DNA of 51,279 nt from Desulfobacteraceae bacterium. GTDB lineage: Bacteria; Desulfobacterota; Desulfobacteria; Desulfobacterales; Desulfosalsimonadaceae. Positions 34,801-43,479 of this stretch are shown piece after piece. The notes under the pieces were generated by a model. The model did not search any database and was not told the origin of the DNA. It was given only the letters and a program-made list of their open reading frames with translations. The stretch covers positions 1 to 51,279 of the forward strand of contig JABZFM010000030.1 in the NCBI GenBank assembly GCA_014237465.1. The letters run 5' to 3'. Position 1 is the stretch's first letter, and every line of letters starts with the position of its first letter. The position numbers and the translations under genes were made by a program.

Positions 34801-37800
34801 ATAGGCTTTTCATCAGGAGAATCCAACTCCCTCTTTGCCATGGGGGCCTGGCAGGATATGGGACAAATGTCCACCGATTTCGAAAACAAGGGTGTGTATA
34901 CCCACGAAATAGGCGGCGACTTCAATGTTGTTAAAAAAGCTTGGAAATCCAAGGCTAAAAAGAAAGTTGCCTGGGCAAACTGGGGAGTACTCGCACCAGT
35001 AGACAAGGTAAAAAAGGCGCTTAAATCAGAACCCCTCGCTCATCTTATTATAATAAATGCGCCGGGCAATGTTGTGATCGGAGGAGATAGCAGCGCCTGC
35101 GAAAGGGTCATAGATAAGATTGGGCGACACAGCGTATATCCTTTAACTTACAATATTGCAAACCACTGCCCTGAGCTATCAGCATACGCTGATGAGTGGC
35201 GCAAACTGCACAGCCGTGCCACGGCAGACGTACCTGATGTGAGGTTTTACTCAAGCTCGACGTGTAGCCACTATCATCCTACAACTGAGAAATCTGCGCA
35301 GGCCATTCTGGATATGGCCACACATGTGCTCGATTTCCCCCTCATGGTTGAAAACGCATGGAATGACGGAGTCAGAATTTTTCTTGAACACGGCCCTCGC
35401 GACAGGTGTACCAAATGGATAAACCAGATACTCGGAGACAAAGAGCACCTGGCTGTTTCCCTTGATAGTATGAATAAAATGGATAGTATGAATAAGATAG
35501 ATAGCATGGCTAAGATGGATAATCGCGACCGATCTTCTCTGGAAAATATTATTCATGCGATGGCACAACTCAAGTCAGCCGGAGTTCCGGTAAATTACAA
35601 GGAGTTTGAAAACAGGCTTTTGTCTTCCGGCAATAACATAAGTGATAGCCGGCCGGATAATTCCAAGCAGAAACCGACCAGAGTTTACCACGTTCATCCA
35701 GCCCAAATAGTGCTGCCTGAAATTTCTCAAACCGTAGAGGAAAAAACTCATTTTGCATCTATAACTACTGGTTCAGCCGACACGCCTAACAGAGCGAATC
35801 TTGCAGCATCTAAAGACAAACAGGTTATGGCGCCGGCTCCCCGGCTGCCGTCTGTAATGGCGCCCTCTGTAATGGCGCCGCCTGTAATGGGAGGAATCGA
35901 AGTGCCGATAGGGCAAGCTGATTATATTGACAACAAAAAGGTTGTCGTCGACGGGTCAAAAAACACAACAGATCCCATACGAAACCGCAACAATGCTTCG
36001 ACTGAAGGGTCGGAGACATTTATAGAGGAGATAACGGATTCTTTGAAAGACCCCACTGAAATCGATCTTACCACGAGCAATATATTGAATAATATCGCGG
36101 ATATAAACGCCAATGTGTCAAAAATCCATCAGGAATTCCTTGCTCAGCAGGCGAAAATTCACGGGAGCTATTTAGATCACCGCATGAACGTACTTACCAT
36201 GCTGGGCAGGCTCACCGGTCAGAACATTTCTGCTCCAGCCATTGAGACGACGAAGGCGAAGGCATTTTCTGATCCTTCCGACCAGGGCGTCGTTCCAGTT
36301 CCGGGTAAGGGACAGCTTGTCAACGACAAGCATATCGAACCGGCCGGTCAGAAGCCGTCTCCTGATCCTTCCGGCAAGCCCGTCGATCCTGTTGTTGAGC
36401 CTGTTGAGCCTATTAAACCGGTTGAACCCGTTAAGCCAGTCGAGCCAGTCGAGCCGGTCGAGCCAGCCAAGGGGCAGTTTGCCAACGACAACTATATCGA
36501 ACCCACCGGCCCGAAATTTTCTAAGGAACAGCTCGAAATTCTAGCGTCAGGCAAGATATCGGACGTGTTCGGCGAACTGTTCAAAATACAAGACGACTAT
36601 CCCAGGCAGGTACGCCTTCCCGAATATCCTCTTCTCCTTGCCGACAGAATAACCGGACTGGATGCAGAACCCGGCTTAATGGGTAAGGGGATCATTTGGA
36701 CAGAAACGGATGTAACGGCCGACGCCTGGTACCTCAATGATATTTACATGCCTGCTGGAATCACAGTGGAATCCGGCCAATGCGACTTAACTCTTGTCTC
36801 GTACCTTGGCGCGGATTTTCAAAACAAAGGCAAACGAATTTACCGCCTGCTCGGCTGCGACCTCGTGTACTATGGGGAGCCGCCCAGGGTCGGTGATACT
36901 CTGTGCTATCAGATTCACGTGGATGGACACGCAAATATAGGTGAAACCCGAATCTTTTTCTTTCGCTATGATTGTAGAATAAATGGAAAGCTTCGGCTGT
37001 CTGTCCGAAATGCTCAGGCAGGGTTTTTCTCTGATGATGAGTTGGCGGCGTCTGGCGGCATTCTCTGGAAGCCCGAGACCGGCGAGCATAAACCCGATGG
37101 CGAGGCTATCCTTGATCCGCCTTTTGCGGGGTGTACCCGAAGGGAATTTTCCATCGATCAGGTAAAAGCATTCTCCGAAGGACACGTCTACGAGTGCTTT
37201 GGTCCTGGTTTTGAGTTAACTGAGACCCACTCCAAGACACCTAAGATTCAATCCGGAATGATGCTGCTCCTTGACAAAATTACCAAATTCGATCCAAAAG
37301 GAGGGCCATGGGGTCGCGGTTACCTCAGGGTAGAGAACAATATACCTTCGGATGCATGGTATTTGACCTGTCACTTTAAAAACGATCCCTGTATGCCCGG
37401 CACCCTGATGAGCGACGCCTGTCTGCAGGCCCTTTCGTTCTATCTGACCGCGATGGGGTATACCCTGAAAAAAGATGGGTGGCGATTTGATCCGGTACCT
37501 GATGAAGTTTATCATATAAAATGTCGGGGACAGGTAACCCCCAAAAGCCAAAAATTTATTTATGAGGTTTTTGTTGAAGAGATAATTGACGGACCCTGCC
37601 CCACTATCTATGCCGATATTTTAGGCACTTGCGACGGGCTCAAAATTCTCCACATACGCCGAATGGGTTTGCGTCTGGTACCGGATTATCCGTTAGATTG
37701 CTGGCCCCACTTACTTGAAGGCCATGTTGAGAAAAAACCTGTAGCCAAAATCAAAAGTATGGAATTCGGATATAAATCCCTGCTGGCCTGCGCGTTCGGC

Positions 37801-40128
37801 AAACCATCTGAAGCATTTGGTAATCTTGGGAAACCGTTTGACGGACCCCGGCATATTGCCCGCCTTCCCGGCCCTCCCTATCATTTCATGTCACGGGTTA
37901 CATCTATCAATGCAACTATGGGAGGCATGAAAACCAATGAGACCATAGAGGTCGAATACGATATTCCTGCGGACGCATGGTATTTTGATAATAATGGAAA
38001 CCGGACCATGCCTTTCTGCGTACTCATGGAGGTTGCATTGCAGCCATGCGGCTGGTTGGCTGTGTTTGAGGGCGGGCCCGCCACATCAGATAAGCCGCTT
38101 TATTTTCGCAACATGGATGGAACAGGCACCATAACAAATGAAATATTTCCTGATGCCGGAACCATTCGCACCCGCACCACCGTCACAAATATTATTAATT
38201 TTTCAGGTATTATTCTCATCAATTTTGATGTTGAATGTTTTATTAAAGATACTTGTGTTTATAAAATGGAAACGGGATTTGGTTTTTTCCACAAAGAGGC
38301 CCTTGACAACCAGGTGGGCCTTCCGGCAACCGACGAGGATCGGAAATGGCTTGATGAGCCCTGCGATTTTCTTGTTGATCTTACCAACAGGCCGGCGAAA
38401 TATTGCAAAAGCGAACTTTGCCTTCCAAAGCCCATGCTGCTTATGGTGGACCGCGTGACCGGTTTCTGGCCGGAAGGGGGCAAAAAAGGCGGCAATAAAA
38501 GCCTCGGGCGTCTCAGGTCTGAAAAAACGGTTGATATCAGTGAGTGGTTTTTCAAGGCTCATTTCTTTCATGACCCTGTTCAACCCGGCTCCCTTGGCGT
38601 GGAAGCAATTGTTCAGACCCTTCAATTCTACATGCTGCATGAAAACATGGCAAAGGGCATTGAGCATCCACGTTTTGTACCCATCGCCCTGGACAATCCG
38701 GTAACCTGGAAATACAGGGGCCAGGTGACCCCTTCCATTAAAAGGATCTCCATAGAGATGAATATCACTGACTCGGGCCGGGATGAAAAAGGTTCTTTTG
38801 CTGTTGCCGAAGCATGGCTGTGGGCCGATAACTTAAGAATTTTTCATGTTAAAAATTTATGCATATATATTGTGCAGACAAGCCCTGACTCATATGAACA
38901 ACAGGAAAAAAATAATGATGCAGGGGATAGTGCCGACCTGGAAGTCCCAAAATATTCAAAAACGGAAGATTTAAAAACAGGAGATTCAATAACAGAATAC
39001 GTCCTGAAGGATATTGAGAATACAACCCACATCGCCAATATTGATCCCTCCTTAATTCACCTTTCCAGGGACAAAAAAACCGCTTTTTGTGATTTAATGC
39101 CCCTTTCCCGTTTTCCAATAAATATCGAAAAAAAACAAAGCAATGAACCTTTAATTAAGGTGGGAGAACCTGAGCTTGATTTTGACAAAATTTTTGAATA
39201 CGGGCGGAGTTTGTTTAACCTTGGACCCTGGTTATTTGAGAACATAGTCCGCTCCCTTTGCGAGCGCTTTATAAGATATGTCATCATAGAGGACCCCGCA
39301 GCCTTTGAAAAGGTTCGTAATCGCAGCCTCCTTTACCTCGGCAACCACCAGATACAGGTGGAATCCATGCTTTTTCCTTTGTTAGCCCAGGTATTAACCC
39401 AACACCGCATCGTCACCATAGCCGATGCAACCCACAGAACCGGTTGGATCGGATCTTTAAACAATATTGTTTACTCCCACCCGGGGATTAATTATCCAAA
39501 AAATATTGCATACTTTGATCAAAACGACAGAAAATCCCTATTCAATATCATAGATAATTTTAAGCAACAGATCAAAAAAGAAGGGATATCCGTATTTCTG
39601 CACACGGAAGGCCGGTTGGGCCTGACCTGTAAAAAACCCGTAAAGATATTAAGTTCCGTTTTTATAGACATGGCCCTTGAATCTGATCTTCCAATCGTGC
39701 CGGTCAGGTTTACGGGCGGACTTCCGGTTAAAAAACTTAAAAAGACCCTGGACTTTCCCGTGGATTACGGAAAACAGGACTATTATATCGGCACACCGAT
39801 TTTGCCTGAAACACTCAAAGGATTAAATTATGCGGACCGCAGAAAGATGGTCATAAATGCCATTAATAATCTTGGGGGTCCCAATAAGCAGGAAACCCCG
39901 GGTAAACCTGCCCCACATTTCATAAAGGCTGTGGAATCATGGAAAAAGCAGACCGGCACAACCGAGGTAAAGGCTGTTCTATTTAAAGCGCTTGATATGT
40001 TAAACGAGATTCCGGAAAAAGAGACACACGAAACCTTGCTTAGACGCGGCCATGGTGAGATAATAAAATTTGAGGATAATGATAAGGATCGCTGGCTGGA
40101 AAGATTGGCTGACTGGTTGTTTGAGTAA
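31828..40128 (+). CDS. PUFA/secondary-lipid synthase Pfa3: KS-CLF-AT-(psiDH-DH)x2-AGPAT
   Basis: A 2766-residue megaenzyme partner of Pfa2. The KS spans ~1-450 (C196 in DAACASS, H331, H367). A chain-length factor spans ~460-810, with the KS cysteine position replaced (VSSEELSG, near E636). An acyltransferase-like domain spans ~905-1220 (G-F-S995-S-G-E). A low-complexity linker follows, with PVEP repeats near 1520. Four FabA-like hot-dogs then come in two pseudo/active pairs: the first (about 1590-1750) lacks His, the second has H1849 and D1863, the third (about 2000-2180) lacks His, and the fourth has H2245. The C-terminal PlsC-like acyltransferase has H2507-X4-E2512 and EGRLG near 2595, so products may be placed directly onto a glycerolipid. 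This layout matches myxobacterial Pfa3. It starts 15 bp after pfa2 with TAGGAGA as ribosome-binding site. Confidence 0.92.
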   Translation: MSFEPIAIVGQSCVLPGALNPKELWDKIAAGKNLLSKIPEGYWRTDPNLVMAAPGQNARDITWCDQGGYVSGFESVFSPHGFAIPEEEVVKYGTMVHWLLHTAREALNDAGYQNARGLNAGIAFGNLSYPSPSMSEFAESVWLDAQAGDFWGGRARQLAKVIKPHAINRFMSGFPAHVVARALELNKGAFAIDAACASSLFAMKIACDKLHDRKADLMLAGGVQGSDDLIIHIGFCTLQAMSRTSRSRPFHKNADGLVPAEGGGFLVLKRLVDAVRAGDKIHGVIRAIGLSNDGKGHGLLVPSADGQFRAMQKAYQMSGINPSQISLLECHATGTKVGDDIELESSSRIFQGLSGVPIGTIKSNMGHPITASGIAGLLKVTGAMKAGIRPPTLHVDKPSEALKGTPFRLIKESEPWPSDSPRIAGISNFGFGGNNAHLILEEWDKGSYKKPPETKPLPKIEIAVVGMGAMVASGTGMKDFTRTVFSGRPALLKQDDGTRAGAAVSCELPLMGLRFFPAALDQTLPQQLLILKATMEALDEVNKFPNKRAGVFVGMGCDCEVTRSGMCWRLPQFVCDWLETKKITPKMKDWIEFVKDDQINPAREASAILGAMPNIVANRLNSQFDVEGQSFTVSSEELSGVRCLELAIRALKADEIDAAVVGAVDISCETVHMAAVKEILDNERQIPGDAAISLILKRAKDARSDGDKIYALLPNEMDEPNEIDKIDEPYQDQDKKPALELSLDKNGQSITPLTGHAHTASGLLHVATAALACHYRAQPAGVGKKAIPWLSSHSRSAKVTINALGGESSTVIVKEDKKTSPGHLPLDSAPRLHIYSGKDQKKILENLDKGRESDIGPARLVLVAKDTASLEDLQKQSRVLLEKKQNIKNVFLGKGIYFCSQPYEGELAFVFTGPAGAYPLMGRELYLALPELVEEVISHLGLNAEVTAEWILGPDEGGTQTPETMLWRSSFLSQIHAVVSQKYLGLRPQAAIGFSSGESNSLFAMGAWQDMGQMSTDFENKGVYTHEIGGDFNVVKKAWKSKAKKKVAWANWGVLAPVDKVKKALKSEPLAHLIIINAPGNVVIGGDSSACERVIDKIGRHSVYPLTYNIANHCPELSAYADEWRKLHSRATADVPDVRFYSSSTCSHYHPTTEKSAQAILDMATHVLDFPLMVENAWNDGVRIFLEHGPRDRCTKWINQILGDKEHLAVSLDSMNKMDSMNKIDSMAKMDNRDRSSLENIIHAMAQLKSAGVPVNYKEFENRLLSSGNNISDSRPDNSKQKPTRVYHVHPAQIVLPEISQTVEEKTHFASITTGSADTPNRANLAASKDKQVMAPAPRLPSVMAPSVMAPPVMGGIEVPIGQADYIDNKKVVVDGSKNTTDPIRNRNNASTEGSETFIEEITDSLKDPTEIDLTTSNILNNIADINANVSKIHQEFLAQQAKIHGSYLDHRMNVLTMLGRLTGQNISAPAIETTKAKAFSDPSDQGVVPVPGKGQLVNDKHIEPAGQKPSPDPSGKPVDPVVEPVEPIKPVEPVKPVEPVEPVEPAKGQFANDNYIEPTGPKFSKEQLEILASGKISDVFGELFKIQDDYPRQVRLPEYPLLLADRITGLDAEPGLMGKGIIWTETDVTADAWYLNDIYMPAGITVESGQCDLTLVSYLGADFQNKGKRIYRLLGCDLVYYGEPPRVGDTLCYQIHVDGHANIGETRIFFFRYDCRINGKLRLSVRNAQAGFFSDDELAASGGILWKPETGEHKPDGEAILDPPFAGCTRREFSIDQVKAFSEGHVYECFGPGFELTETHSKTPKIQSGMMLLLDKITKFDPKGGPWGRGYLRVENNIPSDAWYLTCHFKNDPCMPGTLMSDACLQALSFYLTAMGYTLKKDGWRFDPVPDEVYHIKCRGQVTPKSQKFIYEVFVEEIIDGPCPTIYADILGTCDGLKILHIRRMGLRLVPDYPLDCWPHLLEGHVEKKPVAKIKSMEFGYKSLLACAFGKPSEAFGNLGKPFDGPRHIARLPGPPYHFMSRVTSINATMGGMKTNETIEVEYDIPADAWYFDNNGNRTMPFCVLMEVALQPCGWLAVFEGGPATSDKPLYFRNMDGTGTITNEIFPDAGTIRTRTTVTNIINFSGIILINFDVECFIKDTCVYKMETGFGFFHKEALDNQVGLPATDEDRKWLDEPCDFLVDLTNRPAKYCKSELCLPKPMLLMVDRVTGFWPEGGKKGGNKSLGRLRSEKTVDISEWFFKAHFFHDPVQPGSLGVEAIVQTLQFYMLHENMAKGIEHPRFVPIALDNPVTWKYRGQVTPSIKRISIEMNITDSGRDEKGSFAVAEAWLWADNLRIFHVKNLCIYIVQTSPDSYEQQEKNNDAGDSADLEVPKYSKTEDLKTGDSITEYVLKDIENTTHIANIDPSLIHLSRDKKTAFCDLMPLSRFPINIEKKQSNEPLIKVGEPELDFDKIFEYGRSLFNLGPWLFENIVRSLCERFIRYVIIEDPAAFEKVRNRSLLYLGNHQIQVESMLFPLLAQVLTQHRIVTIADATHRTGWIGSLNNIVYSHPGINYPKNIAYFDQNDRKSLFNIIDNFKQQIKKEGISVFLHTEGRLGLTCKKPVKILSSVFIDMALESDLPIVPVRFTGGLPVKKLKKTLDFPVDYGKQDYYIGTPILPETLKGLNYADRRKMVINAINNLGGPNKQETPGKPAPHFIKAVESWKKQTGTTEVKAVLFKALDMLNEIPEKETHETLLRRGHGEIIKFEDNDKDRWLERLADWLFE

Positions 40129-40170
40129 TTTTCACCACCCCATCTCTAACCCAATATTAAGGAATTCCCA

Positions 40171-41949
40171 ATGACGAACACCCCCCTGGACAAGATAGAC
40201 AAGCAATCATCAATAAAAGATACTAAAAAATCAACTCGCTCTTTAATTGATAGGGATATCAAAGAGCAGTTACTGATCAAGGACAGAGCTATCGCATCCG
40301 CTATTCACGGAATCGGGATCGGTGATCTGGAAGGAAATATCATTTATGTCAATGATGCGGCCCTGCGCATGTGGGGGGCTGATGATCCCTCGGAAGTCCT
40401 GGGCCGATCCTCCTTAGAGCTTGCAAAGGACAGGGAAGTAGCGGAAAAAATCATGCTTGAAATGCTGGAAAAAGGGAGATGGGAAGGGGAAATCGAAGGG
40501 TTTAAAAAAGACGGCACACCGGCCACTCTCTACCTGGCCGCAAATATTGTTTATAACGAAAAAGGTGAGCCCATATGCACCATGGACTCCTTTGTCGACA
40601 TTACCGATCTGATCGACTACCGTAAGGAGTTGGAACGTGTGGTGCAGGACCTGACCCAGTTGATCGACACTGCCAACGCCCCCATCTTTGGCATCGACAA
40701 GACTGGGAAAGTAAACGAATGGAACCAGATGGCGGTGAAAATCACGGGTTTCAGCAAGGAGAAGGTACTGGGCCGGAATCTGGTGAAGGATTTCATCGCC
40801 GATGATTACAAAGCATCGGTCAAGGAGGTACTGGATAATGCCTTGAAAGGGAAACAAGCAGCCAACTTTGAATTCCCGCTCTATACCAAGAGTGGCCAGC
40901 GGGTGTTGGTGCTCCTTAATGCCACCACCCGCCGGGATGCGGATGGAAATATAATTGGCGTTGTAGGCGTGGGCCAGGACATTACTGACCGAAAAAAAAT
41001 GGAAGAAGAGCTGCGCATCAAGGATTTTGCCATCGCATCATCTATCTACGGAATCGGCATCGGCGATCTGGAAGGAAATATCACTTATGTCAACGACGCG
41101 GCCCTGCGCATGTGGGGGGCTGATGATCCTTCCGAAGTCCTGGGCCGATCTTCCCTAGAGCTTGCCAGAGACAAGGAACAAGCGGAACAAATCATGCTTG
41201 AAATGCTGGAAAAAGGAAGCTGGGAAGGGGAAATCGAAGGGTTCAAAAAAGACGGCACACCGGCCACTTTATATCTGGCCGTGAACATCGTCTTTAATGA
41301 AAACGGTGAGCCCATATGCACCATGGACTCCTTTATCGACATTACTGATCGAAAAAAAATGGAAGTGAAGCTGGAAGCAGCAAACGAAGAACTGGAAACA
41401 CGAGTGGCGGAAAGAACCCGGGAACTGGTTAGGGCAAACGAACGACTCATTGCTGAAATTGAAGAACGCAAACTGGTCGCAACCTCTTTAAGAGGAAAAG
41501 AGGAAGAATTACGCCAGCAAACTTTAAATCTTCAAGAAACAAACACCGCCTTGAAAATTTTGCTCAAACGGCGTGAACAGGACAAGGAAGATCTTGAAGA
41601 TAAAGTATTATACAATGTAAAAAAGCTTATTTTGCCATATATTGAAAAATTAAAAAATACCCGTTTGGACTCAAAGCAGGAAACCTATCTGGAAATCCTT
41701 GATTCAAACAGTAATGAAATTGTATCCCCTTATCTGAAAAAGCTGTCCACGCAATTTCAAAACTTCACACCCATGCAGATCCAGGTTGCAGATCTTGTTA
41801 AAGCCGGTAAAACGACAAAGGAAATATCAGAAGTTCTCAACCTGTCTGACAGGGCCATTGAATTTCACCGCAATAACATCCGCAATAAACTGGGGCTGAA
41901 GAACAAAAAAATCAACTTAAGGTCCTACCTCATGTCTTTGTCCCAGTAA
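40171..41949 (+). CDS. Triple-PAS LuxR-type transcriptional regulator
   Basis: A 592-residue predicted cytosolic sensor-regulator. Three PAS domains lie at about 35-145, 150-275 and 285-395, each ending in a D-I-T-D PAC-like end. A coiled coil follows (about 395-480), then a C-terminal LuxR/FixJ helix-turn-helix ([43 protein letters not shown], stated here by its first and last parts only; residues about 530-575). There is no kinase or receiver domain. PAS1 and PAS3 are near-identical. It starts 42 bp after pfa3 with AAGGA and no terminator or promoter between, so it is probably in the pfa operon and may control it. The ligand is unknown; no obvious heme or flavin residues are diagnostic. Confidence 0.87.
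   Translation: MTNTPLDKIDKQSSIKDTKKSTRSLIDRDIKEQLLIKDRAIASAIHGIGIGDLEGNIIYVNDAALRMWGADDPSEVLGRSSLELAKDREVAEKIMLEMLEKGRWEGEIEGFKKDGTPATLYLAANIVYNEKGEPICTMDSFVDITDLIDYRKELERVVQDLTQLIDTANAPIFGIDKTGKVNEWNQMAVKITGFSKEKVLGRNLVKDFIADDYKASVKEVLDNALKGKQAANFEFPLYTKSGQRVLVLLNATTRRDADGNIIGVVGVGQDITDRKKMEEELRIKDFAIASSIYGIGIGDLEGNITYVNDAALRMWGADDPSEVLGRSSLELARDKEQAEQIMLEMLEKGSWEGEIEGFKKDGTPATLYLAVNIVFNENGEPICTMDSFIDITDRKKMEVKLEAANEELETRVAERTRELVRANERLIAEIEERKLVATSLRGKEEELRQQTLNLQETNTALKILLKRREQDKEDLEDKVLYNVKKLILPYIEKLKNTRLDSKQETYLEILDSNSNEIVSPYLKKLSTQFQNFTPMQIQVADLVKAGKTTKEISEVLNLSDRAIEFHRNNIRNKLGLKNKKINLRSYLMSLSQ
40288..41349 (+). repeat. Duplicated PAS-domain-coding direct repeat
   Basis: The segments 40288-40608 and 41029-41349 are about 320-bp direct repeats (offset 741 bp) differing at scattered positions. 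They encode PAS1 and PAS3 of the regulator. The middle PAS domain is unrelated at the DNA level, so the duplication was not of the whole unit. Confidence 0.88.
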
Positions 41950-41991
41950 TTGAAATGTGCTGTTCATGCATCCCTCTGCTTTAAAAACGGT

Positions 41992-42020
41992 TTGACACAA
42001 AATGGGACTAAAGGTAAAGT
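41992..42020 (+). promoter_or_regulatory. Candidate sigma-70 promoter for the PBP–GlmS-like operon
   Basis: A perfect TTGACA (41992-41997), a 17-bp spacer and TAAAGT (42015-42020), about 85 bp before the PBP start. This suggests the envelope genes are transcribed separately from the lipid island. Confidence 0.55.
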
Positions 42021-42108
42021 TAATAAGAATCGCTAAATATCAGACTCATTTATTTAAGGATACAGCAATATAATTTCAAAAATACTCTATCAACCGACGA
42101 AAAAAATT

Positions 42109-43479
42109 ATGCTCAACCGATCAAAAACAAAAAACTATGGCCATTCAAATAAATGGCGGGATTATCAATCTAAATTAAAAAAAAAAGATGCAACGCGTCG
42201 ATCATACCTGCGCATTCCATTATATGCGGCCGTATTATGCGTGCTCATCCTGGTGGGAAATGGAATATTCATTTTATTAGATAAGACACTCGCTACTCAG
42301 AATAAAGACTATTCTATAATTTTCGCAGAACAGGTTGAAACTTTAGATAAATACACGCTTCAAAAAATTTTCAATAAAATCCCCTTTGCCAGTGCATCTG
42401 ATAAAAATTTCGAATTAACCACCGGTGGAAAGACCTACCAGATCATATCAAGCCTGGACCCTTTTTTACAAAAATTTATTATTGATCATATTGATCGAAA
42501 AAACTCCATGCATTTCGGATTTGTTGCCATGGACCCGGCAACCGGCAGAATTCTATCCATGGTCAGTTATGATAAAAACAGCAAGGATGCCAATATCTGC
42601 ATAATCCCTGATTATCCGGCAGCCAGTCTCTTTAAAATTATAACTGCTGCTGCAGTTATTGAAAAATGCGGATTTAACTGCAATACACCGGTCACTTTTA
42701 ACGACAACAAATATACACTTTATAAAACACAGCTCAAAGACCGGATCAACAAATACACCAACCAGACTACCTTTGAGAAATCTTTTGCAGACTCTGTGAA
42801 CCCGGTTTTCGGCAAAATCGGCAAGAACCGTCTGGGAAAATCCACTCTGGTGACCTATGCAGCTGCTTTTGGTTTTAACCAAACATTTGATTTTGAGATC
42901 CCGCTCAGACCCAGCATAGTTTCCGTCAGTGATGACCCTTATAACTGGGCGGAAATCGCCAGTGGATTTAATAATGAGACATTGATTTCTCCCCTGCACG
43001 GGGCGCTTGTTGTTTCCAGCATCGTAAATAACGGTAAATTGATTGCACCGACAATCATCGACGAGATAAATAAAAAAAACCAGGTTGTTTACCATCGAAA
43101 TTCCCGTGATGTATCAGACATCATCAACCCTAACACCGCAATCACGTTAAAAAAACTGATGAATGCAACGATTGTATCCGGCACGGCTTCAAAATCGTTT
43201 TCCAGGTTTAAAAAAGATAAAATTTTATCTAAACTGAACATCGGGGGGAAAACCGGATCAATTAATAACAATGCACAGCATTTAAAATACGACTGGTTTG
43301 CCGGGTTTGCCGAAGAAAAAAACGGTTCAAATAAAATCGTTGTTTCCGTTCTGGTCGTTCACCAGGATTATATCGGCACCCGGGCAGCAAGTTATTCTCG
43401 AATGGCTATAAAGGAATACTTCCAAAACTATTATGCAAACATCAATGAACAACAAGAAAAAAAATCCGCTGCTCTTTAG
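42109..43479 (+). CDS. Penicillin-binding protein, transpeptidase domain only
   Basis: A 456-residue membrane-anchored D,D-transpeptidase that cross-links peptidoglycan. One transmembrane segment lies at about 34-57 after a Lys-rich cytosolic end. The catalytic motifs are SLFK (the SxxK motif), S-V-N in ADSVNPVF and KTG in IGGKTGS. There is no glycosyltransferase domain, and only a short region precedes the transpeptidase, so it is a compact class B-type PBP, shorter than FtsI or PBP2. Its 3' end overlaps the next gene by 47 bp in another frame. The start codon lacks a clear ribosome-binding site. Confidence 0.85.
   Translation: MLNRSKTKNYGHSNKWRDYQSKLKKKDATRRSYLRIPLYAAVLCVLILVGNGIFILLDKTLATQNKDYSIIFAEQVETLDKYTLQKIFNKIPFASASDKNFELTTGGKTYQIISSLDPFLQKFIIDHIDRKNSMHFGFVAMDPATGRILSMVSYDKNSKDANICIIPDYPAASLFKIITAAAVIEKCGFNCNTPVTFNDNKYTLYKTQLKDRINKYTNQTTFEKSFADSVNPVFGKIGKNRLGKSTLVTYAAAFGFNQTFDFEIPLRPSIVSVSDDPYNWAEIASGFNNETLISPLHGALVVSSIVNNGKLIAPTIIDEINKKNQVVYHRNSRDVSDIINPNTAITLKKLMNATIVSGTASKSFSRFKKDKILSKLNIGGKTGSINNNAQHLKYDWFAGFAEEKNGSNKIVVSVLVVHQDYIGTRAASYSRMAIKEYFQNYYANINEQQEKKSAAL

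Noticed and set aside
43433-43479. Possible frameshift joining the PBP and the GlmS-like gene
   Set aside because: The PBP is complete with SxxK, SxN and KTG, and the GlmS-like domains are a separate family; a short overlap of two genes explains it.
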